NCBI RefSeq assembly: GCF_018130465.1 | Contig: NZ_JAFCKJ010000003.1 | Coordinates: forward strand, 124,001-188,000 | Direction of reading: 5' to 3' | Length of the DNA: 64,000 bases | Source of the DNA: Bradyrhizobium canariense | Lineage (GTDB): Bacteria > Pseudomonadota > Alphaproteobacteria > Rhizobiales > Xanthobacteraceae | Shown: positions 17,993 to 26,340 of the stretch, piece after piece | Numbering within the stretch: the stretch's first letter is position 1 | How the letters are laid out: every line of letters starts with the position of its first letter | Position numbers and translations under genes: made by a program | The notes under the pieces: model-generated | What the model was told of the DNA's origin: nothing | What the model saw: the letters and a program-made list of their open reading frames with translations, nothing else | Databases searched by the model: none

Positions 17993-18967
17993 ATGACCAA
18001 AGCCGTCCGTGTGCACAAGGTCGGAGGCCCCGAAGCCCTGGTCTATGAGAGCGTCGATGTTCCGGCGCCCGGTCCCGGCGAGGTGCGCATCCGCCAGCAT
18101 GCTGTCGGCCTGAACTTCATCGACGTCTATTACCGCACCGGCCTCTACAAGGCGCCGGGGCTGCCCTTCATCGCCGGCAACGAGGCCTCGGGCGAGGTCG
18201 TCGCGGTCGGGCCGGGCGTGACGAATTTCCACCCCGGCGATCGCGTCGCTTACTACCACAATCTCGGCGCCTATACCGGGGAGCGCAACATCCCCTGGGA
18301 GCGGCTGGTCAAGCTGCCCGACCACATCACCTACGAGCAGGGCGCCGTGCTGATGCTGAAGGGGCTGACAGTCTGGTATCTCCTGCACAAGACCTTCAAG
18401 GTCGAGCCGCATCATCGCGTGCTGATCCATGCCGCGGCCGGCGGCATCGGCCTGCTCGCCTGCCAATGGGCGAGGGCAATGGGCGCCCATGTCATCGGCA
18501 CCGTCGGCTCGCGCGAAAAGGCCGAGCTTGCCGAAGCCAATGGCTGCGACCATGTCATCCTCTACAACGAGGAAGACTTCGTCGCGCGCGTCAAACAGAT
18601 CAGCCGCAACGAGGGCTGCGATGTGGTCTATGACGGCGTCGGCAAGGCGACGTTCCCGGGCTCGCTGTCCTGCCTCAAGCCGCGCGGCATGTTCGTCTCC
18701 TTCGGCAATGCGTCAGGCCCCGTGCCGCCATTCTCGATCGCCGAGCTCAACACTCACGGCTCGCTGTTTGCGACCCGGCCGAAGCTCAACGACTATATCG
18801 GCACGCGCAAGGAGCTGCTGGAAGGCGCCGATACGCTGTTCGCCGCCGTCATCAACGGCAAGCTGCACGTGCCGATCAACCATGCCTACGCGCTCAAGGA
18901 CGCCGCCAAGGCGCATATCGATCTCGAAAGCCGCAAGACCACGGGCGCGTCGATCTTGAAGCCGTAA
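17993..18967 (+). CDS. Quinone oxidoreductase (zeta-crystallin type)
   Basis: 324 residues of the medium-chain dehydrogenase/reductase family, quinone oxidoreductase branch, which reduces quinones with NADPH in one-electron or two-electron steps. The NADP-binding motif is HAAAGGIGLLACQWA near residue 150, and GNEASGEVVAVGPGV marks the N-terminal catalytic domain. It lacks the structural zinc cysteines of alcohol dehydrogenases. The ATG at 17993 has AGGAGG about ten bases upstream; the preceding GTG is less likely. Convergent with argD. Confidence 0.92.
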   Translation: MTKAVRVHKVGGPEALVYESVDVPAPGPGEVRIRQHAVGLNFIDVYYRTGLYKAPGLPFIAGNEASGEVVAVGPGVTNFHPGDRVAYYHNLGAYTGERNIPWERLVKLPDHITYEQGAVLMLKGLTVWYLLHKTFKVEPHHRVLIHAAAGGIGLLACQWARAMGAHVIGTVGSREKAELAEANGCDHVILYNEEDFVARVKQISRNEGCDVVYDGVGKATFPGSLSCLKPRGMFVSFGNASGPVPPFSIAELNTHGSLFATRPKLNDYIGTRKELLEGADTLFAAVINGKLHVPINHAYALKDAAKAHIDLESRKTTGASILKP

Positions 18968-18992
18968 CTCGTCCGCCATCATCCGCTCCCGT

Positions 18993-19040
18993 GTCCCGGT
19001 CAAGCTGCAACGCGTAAGCGTTGCGGCGCAGAACCGGGAC
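18993..19040. repeat. Nested intergenic palindrome, part 1
   Basis: Outer arms GTCCCGGT/ACCGGGAC enclose a second perfect hairpin GCAACGC-GTAA-GCGTTGC. It lies between the convergent quinone oxidoreductase and argD genes. The wording resembles a repeat family common in Bradyrhizobium intergenic DNA (from memory). Confidence 0.65.
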
Positions 19041-19070
19041 CCAGATGCGGCACATGATGTGGAGAGATGG

Positions 19071-19121
19071 GCCCCGGCTCTGCAGCGCACCGCCGAAGGG
19101 GCGCTGCGCTGCGTCCGGGGC
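19071..19121. repeat. Nested intergenic palindrome, part 2
   Basis: Arms GCCCCGG and CCGGGGC flank an inner GC-rich stem (GCAGCGC.../GCGCTGC). It lies 30 bases from the preceding palindrome and just downstream of argD. The pair probably forms one composite repeat that could also stop transcription from either side. Confidence 0.6.
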
Positions 19122-19133
19122 ACGAGACAGACC

Positions 19134-20330
<1,197 letters not shown>

Positions 20331-20390
20331 GTCGAACTCCTCTTGGGGCAGGAAGATCTGGGAGGCGGGTGAAAAAGGCGCGCGAAAAGC

Positions 20391-20422
20391 AAAAAGGCCG
20401 CACCTTGCGGGTGCAGCCTTTT
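20391..20422 (-). terminator. Attenuator terminator before argD
   Basis: On the minus strand, stem GGCTGCACC/GGTGCGGCC (one G-U pair) with a 5-nt loop is followed by TTTTT. It lies 60 bases before the argD start and 26 bases after the leader-peptide stop. Confidence 0.85.
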
Positions 20423-20432
20423 CGAAAACTGG

Positions 20433-20452
20433 GCTGAACTCAGTGGTTCAGC
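20433..20452 (-). promoter_or_regulatory. Alternative hairpin covering the leader stop codon
   Basis: Perfect 7-bp inverted repeat GCTGAAC/GTTCAGC with a 6-nt loop. Its first arm contains the TGA stop of the arginine-rich leader peptide. Its second arm overlaps CAGCC (minus strand), which can instead pair with GGCTG of the terminator's first arm, so the structures are mutually exclusive. Confidence 0.65.
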
Positions 20453-20540
20453 GGCGTCGTCGGACATGGCGCACCCTCTCGTCGTCGCGGAAGCGACGGC
20501 GGAGCATTTCGGTGCGCTGATGGGTCCGAGCGTTGATCAT
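20448..20540 (-). CDS. Arginine-rich leader peptide of argD
   Basis: 30 residues from the ATG at 20540, or 19 from the internal ATG at 20507 (MLRRRFRDDERVRHVRRRR). Twelve of the 30 residues are arginine, and the last four codons before TGA are CGA CGA CGC CGC. The peptide ends 26 bases before an intrinsic terminator that precedes argD. This is the layout of an amino-acid attenuator, where ribosome stalling at the cognate codons prevents termination. The predicted transcription start falls almost at the first ATG, so it may be leaderless, as trpL of rhizobia is. Confidence 0.65.
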   Translation of the reverse strand: MINARTHQRTEMLRRRFRDDERVRHVRRRR

Positions 20541-20548
20541 GGGGCGCG

Positions 20549-20578
20549 GCAATACAGGCGAATGGTGGGGCTTGTCAA
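20549..20578 (-). promoter_or_regulatory. Sigma-70-type promoter of the argD leader
   Basis: On the minus strand, a perfect TTGACA (20578-20573) lies 18 bp before TATTGC (20554-20549). Transcription would begin near 20541, one or two bases before the leader ATG. Confidence 0.6.
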
Positions 20579-20871
20579 GCGGGCGTTTTACAGAACTCCC
20601 GCCCAGCGTGCATGGAGCAGCTGCGAGACGCGTGGCCTTCTCGGGGTATTGCGGTTGCGACGTTGCGGGTGACGAAGCGGCGCAGCGCGTGTGCGGTTGC
20701 GCGCGGCGCGGTGCGCCGGATGTCACTCGTATGGTTGAATTTCATTGATCGTCCGCCTAGAAACCATCACGTCTCTAGCGCGTTTGTGATCGACGAACGC
20801 GAATTGGTTCGAACCGAACGCATCACGGTTCAGACCAAGAGGGGCGGGACCAACCAGATAGTCTTAAAGCC
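20579..20871. other. Intergenic region without a recognisable gene
   Basis: The stretch between the argD leader promoter and the next plus-strand gene. Short reading frames occur on both strands but show no family features or ribosome-binding site. The composition is somewhat less GC-rich near 20740-20830. It presumably holds the promoter of the downstream hypothetical gene. Confidence 0.4.
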
Positions 20872-21819
20872 TTGTCCGACACGCCTTATCCGATCGACCT
20901 CGACAGTATTCGCGGCGCGTTTCCGCCGGGTGTCGAGGCACCGTCTTTGTTGGTCGACTTCGCCAGCTGGCTGAAGGGGCGCCCCTGGGGCAGCGTCGGG
21001 TGCTTCGCGCTGCAGGGCCAGTTTTCCGATCAGGCGCCGATCTTTGACGGCAGTCCCTTGCGCGACAGGTTTTCGCTGTTCATGCGGCTGCCGGATGGCT
21101 CGGCTGTCGGCGGCTGGTATGGCGCGGGTCTTGACCGCGACGATCCGCCGATCGTGGGGCTTGGCTCCGAGGGCGACTACGAGTTGCTGGCGCCGAGCCT
21201 CGATGGCCTGCTCGCAAAACTGACGTCGCAGCAATTCGACAAGGCGTGGCACGATCTGCTGCCGCATGACGAGGTCGAATGCCAGACGGTTGAACTCGCG
21301 CAGTGGCTCGCCGGACGGCCGACCGGGGAGGCGGCGGCGCCCGATGACAATTCGTCGGAGTTGCCTGACTTTCGCGGCTTCGTGGAAAAATGGAGCCGGG
21401 ATCGCGAGGACTACTGGGCCAATCATCGCTTGATGGCCGAACTCGGCTGGCGCCTCGCCGCGCATCTGCCGAAGGGCAAGAACGCCTGGGACAAGACGAA
21501 CTTCGAGATCGCGATCGTCGGCAGGCAATACGAGGCGCGCGTCCTGACGCGCGGGCCGCAGCCGTTCGAGGAAGCCGCCTCGATCGAATCCCTGCTGCGC
21601 GATCTGCGTGAGGAGATGCGCCGCGCGCAGCCCGCGCTCGGGCTGTGGCACGCCATGAAATTCGGGATCTATGCCGACGGCCGGGTCATGCCGAACTTCG
21701 AATACGATGTGCGTCCGAGCATCGACGGCGAGCCTGCGGATCTGTCCGAGGCGCAGGCTGATCTTGCCCGCGCACCGCGGCCGGAGCGCTGGGTGCCGAA
21801 ATGGCTGACGGCAGCCTGA
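20872..21819 (+). CDS. Hypothetical protein, possibly SUKH-like
   Basis: 315 residues. The only available start near the conserved beginning is a TTG at 20872 (MSDTPYPIDLDS), with no ATG or GTG between it and the upstream stop, so the true start is uncertain. No signal peptide or membrane helix. The segment GSAVGGWYGAGLD...PPIVGLGSEGDYELLA recalls SMI1/KNR4 (SUKH) proteins, which are often immunity or scaffold proteins, but the match is weak. No toxin gene is adjacent. Function unknown. Confidence 0.7.
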   Translation: MSDTPYPIDLDSIRGAFPPGVEAPSLLVDFASWLKGRPWGSVGCFALQGQFSDQAPIFDGSPLRDRFSLFMRLPDGSAVGGWYGAGLDRDDPPIVGLGSEGDYELLAPSLDGLLAKLTSQQFDKAWHDLLPHDEVECQTVELAQWLAGRPTGEAAAPDDNSSELPDFRGFVEKWSRDREDYWANHRLMAELGWRLAAHLPKGKNAWDKTNFEIAIVGRQYEARVLTRGPQPFEEAASIESLLRDLREEMRRAQPALGLWHAMKFGIYADGRVMPNFEYDVRPSIDGEPADLSEAQADLARAPRPERWVPKWLTAA

Positions 21820-21916
21820 AGCTCGGAATCCCGCGATGCTGCCGTCCAGCCGGCGCGCCGAAATCTTCTGCTGTCGTGCCATCGTGACCTCGCGGGAACT
21901 GCACCTTCGATCCCCC

Positions 21917-21947
21917 TTGACTTAGAGCGCGCTCGAAGGGGTATCTG
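21917..21947 (+). promoter_or_regulatory. MerR-type promoter with 19-bp spacer and operator
   Basis: TTGACT and TATCTG are separated by 19 bp instead of 17. The spacer region holds a near-perfect dyad CTTAGAGCG/CGCTCGAAG (21921-21938). An overlong spacer with a central dyad is the classic arrangement for MerR-family activators that untwist the promoter. It lies 30 bp before the merR-type gene, indicating autoregulation. Confidence 0.8.
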
Positions 21948-21976
21948 TAAGTGCGTCAGTACGAGAACGGGCACAC

Positions 21977-22408
21977 ATGAAGATCGGCGACCTCGCAAAG
22001 CGAACCGGCCTGTCGACTCACACGTTGCGTTATTATGAGCGCATCGGGCTGCTGCCATACGCAGACCGGGATCGTTCCGGCCAGCGTGACTTTGACGCAT
22101 CGATCCTCACATGGATCGCATTCCTCGGTCGGCTCAAGACCACGGGAATGCCGATCCGGGACATGTTGCGTTATGCGGCGCTTCGTGACGAAGGCGATAC
22201 CACCGGGCCAACCCGGCGGCAGATGCTGGAAATCCACCGGGAACAGGTTCGCACGCAGATTGCCGAACTCCAGGAATGCCTGCTCGTCCTCGATACCAAG
22301 ATCGCCGGTTACGCCGGCGACGAACAGAGGATGAAGAAAAATGACGCACGCCCAAACACAAGACGAAAGCCGCTTCGATCGCGGCCAGCGGGCCCTGTCG
22401 CGCATTGA
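21977..22408 (+). CDS. MerR family transcriptional regulator
   Basis: 143 residues. The N-terminal winged helix-turn-helix is MKIGDLAKRTGLSTHTLRYYERIGLL, followed by a dimerising coiled coil (residues about 75-120). It lacks the C-terminal cysteine pattern of metal sensors and resembles the AdhR/YyaN branch that answers to aldehydes or electrophiles. The last 22 codons overlap the next gene in another frame. The upstream promoter has the 19-bp spacer with a dyad, so it probably controls itself and its neighbour. Confidence 0.9.
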   Translation: MKIGDLAKRTGLSTHTLRYYERIGLLPYADRDRSGQRDFDASILTWIAFLGRLKTTGMPIRDMLRYAALRDEGDTTGPTRRQMLEIHREQVRTQIAELQECLLVLDTKIAGYAGDEQRMKKNDARPNTRRKPLRSRPAGPVAH

Positions 22409-22760
22409 CGGCAGTGCCGGCGAAAAGGTCGTTGCTTCACTCGCCGACATCGCTCCGGATTTCGCACGATACGTGATCGAGTTTCCCTTCGGCGACATCT
22501 ATTGCCGCCCGGGCCTCGGCCTGCGCGATCGAGAGATCGCGACGATCGCCGCGCTGACGGCGCTCGGAAATGCCGCGCCTCAGCTCAAAGTGCATATCGA
22601 GGCGGGGCTGAATGTCGGGCTCTCTCGCGACGAGATCGTGGAGATCATCATGCAGATGGCGGTCTATGCGGGCTTCCCGGCAGCGCTGAACGGGCTGTTC
22701 GCAGCCAAGGAGGTGTTTTCCGAGCATGACGGACGGCAGGCGTCGGGAGAAGCGGCATGA
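22341..22760 (+). CDS. Carboxymuconolactone decarboxylase family protein
   Basis: 139 residues of the CMD/AhpD-like fold (RPGLGLRDREIATIAALTALGN; PQLKVHIEAGLNVGLSRDEIVEIIMQMAVYAGFPAALNGL). It lacks the CxxC pair of the AhpD peroxidase subfamily, so it is closer to gamma-carboxymuconolactone decarboxylase itself. The start lies 68 bases inside the merR-type gene, an unusually long overlap implying coupled expression. Together they resemble MerR/CMD pairs that respond to reactive small molecules. Substrate unknown. Confidence 0.88.
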   Translation: MTHAQTQDESRFDRGQRALSRIDGSAGEKVVASLADIAPDFARYVIEFPFGDIYCRPGLGLRDREIATIAALTALGNAAPQLKVHIEAGLNVGLSRDEIVEIIMQMAVYAGFPAALNGLFAAKEVFSEHDGRQASGEAA

Positions 22761-22819
22761 CGTCATCGCGAGCGCGGGGATGACGCAAATCGCTGTCGAC
22801 ACAGCAAAGAGTTAGTGCG

Positions 22820-24145
22820 TCAGAATCCCGCGACGGTGCCGTGCAGATCGTATTGGTCGGCGCGCTCGATCTTCGCGGTGACGATCTCGCCAACGCGCAG
22901 GGGACGGCGGCTCGATAGATAGACCGCGCCGTCGATCTCCGGAGCATCGGCCTTGGAGCGGCCTTTTGAGACGGTCGGGCCGACCTCGTCGATGATGATC
23001 TGCTGGCGCGTGCCGACCTTGCGCTTGAGCCTGCGCGCAGAGATTTTCTGCTGGCGCGCCATCAGCGCATTGTAGCGCTCCTGCTTGATCTCTTCCGGCA
23101 CGGGGTTCTCGATCGCGTTCGCGGTCGCGCCGGCGACGGGCTCGTATTTGAAGCAGCCGAGCCGATCGATCTCGGCCTCGTCGAGCCAGTCGAGCAGATA
23201 GGCGAAGTCGGCATCGGTCTCGCCGGGGAAGCCGACGATGAAGGTCGAGCGCAGGGCGAGATCAGGACATTGCTCGCGCCAGCGCTTGATCCGCGCCAGC
23301 GTCTTGTCCTGCGCCGCCGGGCGCTTCATCGCCTTCAGCACTTCGGGGCTCGCGTGCTGGAACGGGATATCGAGATAGGGCAGCACCTTGCCCTCGTTCA
23401 TCAGCGCAATGACCTCGTCGACATGCGGGTAGGGGTAGACGTATTGCAAGCGGACCCAGGCCCCCAACTCGCCGAGCTCGCGCGCGAGGTCGATGAATTT
23501 GGCGCGGACCTGGCGATCCTTCCACGGGCTCTCGGCGTATTTGAGATCGACGCCGTAGGCCGAGGTGTCCTGCGAAATCACCAGCAGCTCTTTCACGCCG
23601 GCGCCGACCAGGCGCTCGGCCTCGCGCAGCACGTCATTGGCCGGGCGTGAGACGAGGTCGCCGCGCAGCTTCGGGATGATGCAGAAGGTGCAGCGGTTGT
23701 TGCAGCCTTCGGAAATCTTCAGATAGGCGTAGTGCCGCGGCGTCAGCTTGATGCCTTGCGGCGGCACCAGATCGCGATGCGGATTGTGGGCGGGCGGCAG
23801 CGCGCGATGCACGGCGTCCAGCACGCTCTCATATTGCTGCGGGCCGGTGATGGAGAGCACGCCGGGATAGGCCTGCTCGATCTGCTCGGGTTCCGCACCC
23901 ATGCAGCCGGTCACGATCACCTTGCCGTTCTCGGCCATGGCCTCGCCGATCGCCGAGAGCGATTCCTGCTTGGCGCTGTCGAGGAAGCCGCAGGTGTTGA
24001 CGATGACGATGTCGGCCCCGTCATGCTTGCGGGCGAGCTCGTAGCCCTCGGCGCGCAGACGCGTGATGATGCGCTCGGAATCCACCAAAGCCTTGGGGCA
24101 TCCGAGCGACACGAAGCTGACCTTGGGCGCAGCCGTCTGATCCAT
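22820..24145 (-). CDS. rimO: Ribosomal protein S12 methylthiotransferase RimO
   Basis: 441 residues. The N-terminal UPF0004 domain begins [16 protein letters not shown], with the three cysteines of the auxiliary iron-sulfur cluster. The radical SAM motif is [11 protein letters not shown] (CxxxCxxC) near residue 150, and the C-terminal TRAM domain is present. It adds a methylthio group to a conserved aspartate of ribosomal protein S12. I chose the ATG at 24145 (MDQTAAPK); one TTG lies two codons upstream. Divergent from nasT. Confidence 0.95.
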   Translation of the reverse strand: MDQTAAPKVSFVSLGCPKALVDSERIITRLRAEGYELARKHDGADIVIVNTCGFLDSAKQESLSAIGEAMAENGKVIVTGCMGAEPEQIEQAYPGVLSITGPQQYESVLDAVHRALPPAHNPHRDLVPPQGIKLTPRHYAYLKISEGCNNRCTFCIIPKLRGDLVSRPANDVLREAERLVGAGVKELLVISQDTSAYGVDLKYAESPWKDRQVRAKFIDLARELGELGAWVRLQYVYPYPHVDEVIALMNEGKVLPYLDIPFQHASPEVLKAMKRPAAQDKTLARIKRWREQCPDLALRSTFIVGFPGETDADFAYLLDWLDEAEIDRLGCFKYEPVAGATANAIENPVPEEIKQERYNALMARQQKISARRLKRKVGTRQQIIIDEVGPTVSKGRSKADAPEIDGAVYLSSRRPLRVGEIVTAKIERADQYDLHGTVAGF

Positions 24146-24256
24146 ATCCAAATCTGCCTGATTGACAGGGTTGAGCTAGTCCCAATTGCCCATAATTACA
24201 ACCCTTTGCATGGCCCGCGGGCATGCTATGGATGAATCACTGGTGGTGAGTGAGCA

Positions 24257-24847
24257 ATGAGCGCCGAACAGTCGCCCAAAATCGTGATCGTCGACGAAAG
24301 CCCGATCCGGGCTGCGATCCTCGAGGAAGGGTTGCGCGAGGCCGGATTCACGCAGATCGTCCATATCCGCGAGATGCAGAGCCTGCTCGCCCGTATTTAT
24401 GCGGTCGACCCTGACATCATCCTGATCGATCTGGAAAACCCCAGCCGCGACGTGCTGGAAGCGATGTTCCAGGTCAGCCGCGCCGTGAAGCGGCCGATCG
24501 CGATGTTCGTGGACCAGAGCGATTCATCCTCGATCCAGGCCTCCGTGGAAGCGGGAGTCTCCGCCTACATCGTCGACGGGCTGAGGAAGGAGCGCATCAA
24601 GCCGATCCTCGACCTCTGCGTGTCGCGCTTCAATGCCTTCGCAAAACTCCAGGAGGAGCTGGAGCGCACCAAATCGCAGCTCGAGGACCGCAAGATCATC
24701 GAGCGCGCCAAGGGCATCTTGATGAAGGTGAAGGGCCTCACCGAGGACGAGGCCTATGTGCTGCTGCGCTCCACCGCGATGCGCGAGAAGAAGAAAATCG
24801 GCGAGATCGCCCAGTCGATCATCACCGCGTCGGAGATGCTGAAATGA
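24257..24847 (+). CDS. nasT: ANTAR-domain nitrate response antiterminator NasT
   Basis: 196 residues. A receiver domain (IVIVDESPIRAAILEEGL; phosphorylation-site position ILIDLENP) is followed by a short coiled coil and the RNA-binding ANTAR domain (DRKIIERAKGILMKVKGLTEDEAYVLLRSTAM). In related bacteria NasT binds two-hairpin leader RNA and prevents termination of nitrate-assimilation transcripts, unless held by NasS. The stop overlaps the nasS start (ATGA). In Bradyrhizobium the NasST pair also influences nitrous oxide reductase expression (established knowledge). Confidence 0.93.
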   Translation: MSAEQSPKIVIVDESPIRAAILEEGLREAGFTQIVHIREMQSLLARIYAVDPDIILIDLENPSRDVLEAMFQVSRAVKRPIAMFVDQSDSSSIQASVEAGVSAYIVDGLRKERIKPILDLCVSRFNAFAKLQEELERTKSQLEDRKIIERAKGILMKVKGLTEDEAYVLLRSTAMREKKKIGEIAQSIITASEMLK

Positions 24848-26007
24848 CCGCTCCCCTCCGCATCGGGTTCATTCCGCTGGTCGATGCCGCGGCGCTGATC
24901 GTTGCCGTCGACAAGGGATTTGCCGCGGCCGAAGGGCTCGAGGTCGAGCTGGTGCGCGAGGTCTCCTGGTCCAACGTCCGCGACAAGCTCAATATCGGCT
25001 TGTTCGACGCCGCGCATCTGCTCGCGCCCGTCGCGATTGCGTCCTCGCTCGGTCTCGGCCACGTCAAGGTGCCGATCGCGGCGCCCTTCAATCTCGGCAT
25101 CAACGGCAACGCGATCACGGTCTCGCCGGCGCTTCATGCCGCGCTGATGGAGGAGATCGACGGCGACCGCTTCGATCCGCTCGCCACGGCAAAAGCGTTG
25201 GCACGCGTGGTCGCCAAACGGCGCAAGGCGGGGGCCGATCCGTTGACCTTCGGCATGACCTTCCCGTTCTCGACCCACAATTACCAATTGCGGTTCTGGA
25301 TGGCGGCGGCCGGCGTCGATCCCGACGAGGATGTGCGACTGGTGGTGCTGCCGCCGCCCTATATGGTCGACAGTCTCGCCAATGGTCATGTCGATGCGTT
25401 CTGCGTCGGCGCGCCCTGGAATTCGATCGCGGTCGATCTCGGCATCGGCCACATCCTGCATTTCGTCTCCGACATCCTGGCCCGCGCGGCTGAGAAGGTG
25501 CTGGCGGTCCGCCAGGTCTGGGCCGACAAGAATCCGGACGTGGTCGCTAGCCTGGTGCGCGCGGCGGTGAAAGCCGCCGAGTTCATCGAGCATCCGGAAA
25601 ACCGGACCGAAGCGGCCCAGATTCTGGCGCAGCCCGAGCGGATCGGCGTCGATGCCGAAGTCATCCAGCGCACCCTCACGGGACGTCTCAAGATTTCGCC
25701 GGACGGCACCTTTCGCGAGAGCGGCAGCTATCTTCTGGTGGGACGCGAGGAAGCAGGGCGCCCCGATCCCGTCCAGGCCGCCTGGCTCTATGCGCAGATG
25801 GTGCGCTGGGGTCAGACCACGCTGACGCCCGACGGCGTCAAGACGGCCATGGCCGTGTTCAGGCCCGACCTCTACGACGCGGCCCTCGGCCAACGCCCGC
25901 CCGCCGAAGCCCCGGCGCCATTCGGCGCCTTCGCCGGCCCCGCCTTCGATCCGGCCAATATTCGAGGGCATCTCGAGGCCTTCGAGGTGGGTCGTTGGAA
26001 GGCCTGA
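24844..26007 (+). CDS. nasS: Nitrate-sensing regulator NasS (NrtA/CmpA-like)
   Basis: 387 residues related to the nitrate/bicarbonate-binding proteins NrtA and CmpA (IGFIPLVDAAALIVAVDKGFAAAEGLEVELVREVSW). There is no signal peptide, which fits the cytoplasmic sensor NasS rather than a transport protein. In the absence of nitrate NasS sequesters NasT. Overlaps nasT by four bases, and nirA lies downstream. Confidence 0.92.
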   Translation: MTAPLRIGFIPLVDAAALIVAVDKGFAAAEGLEVELVREVSWSNVRDKLNIGLFDAAHLLAPVAIASSLGLGHVKVPIAAPFNLGINGNAITVSPALHAALMEEIDGDRFDPLATAKALARVVAKRRKAGADPLTFGMTFPFSTHNYQLRFWMAAAGVDPDEDVRLVVLPPPYMVDSLANGHVDAFCVGAPWNSIAVDLGIGHILHFVSDILARAAEKVLAVRQVWADKNPDVVASLVRAAVKAAEFIEHPENRTEAAQILAQPERIGVDAEVIQRTLTGRLKISPDGTFRESGSYLLVGREEAGRPDPVQAAWLYAQMVRWGQTTLTPDGVKTAMAVFRPDLYDAALGQRPPAEAPAPFGAFAGPAFDPANIRGHLEAFEVGRWKA

Positions 26008-26340
26008 TTCGGGTCTGCATCGTTTTTGGGCGCGCGGCATCATCGGCTAAATTTTGAGCCGAGTGCTCGAATTTCGGGAGAGTTCCAGCGCCGGGATCTT
26101 CCGGGATCCACGTAACCATATGAAATTACACAATCTTCCAATCGATCCAAGCTGGCACGCAACTTGAATGTTGCAGTGCGGCCAGCCTGTCACAGATGCC
26201 TGCTGAGCCAAGTCCCGCAGCAACGAAGCTGGTCGGACCGTTGGGTGCAGAGCCGGCTCTCGAGCCAGCCGAGCTCCTCGCGGGTCGTGCACTTTTCCGT
26301 CGATACCACTCAGGTGGCCGCAGGAGCTTCGTTACTGACC
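26008..26340 (+). promoter_or_regulatory. nirA upstream and leader region
   Basis: 333 bases between nasS and nirA. It holds a hairpin TCGGCT/AGCCGA at 26043-26062, a sigma-54-like promoter at 26153, and a roughly 160-base leader with overlapping palindromes (AGAGCCGGCTCT and CGGCT.../AGCCG, about 26249-26272). A NasT target with two small hexaloop hairpins is expected here, but I could not draw one convincingly by eye. Confidence 0.5.
26153..26168 (+). promoter_or_regulatory. Sigma-54-like promoter of nirA
   Basis: TGGCACG-CAAC-TTGAA matches the RpoN consensus TGGCACG-N4-TTGCW except for C to A at the -12 position. Spacing of the GG and G positions is correct. Nitrogen-limitation control through NtrC and RpoN is usual for assimilatory nitrite reductase genes. 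Confidence 0.5.
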
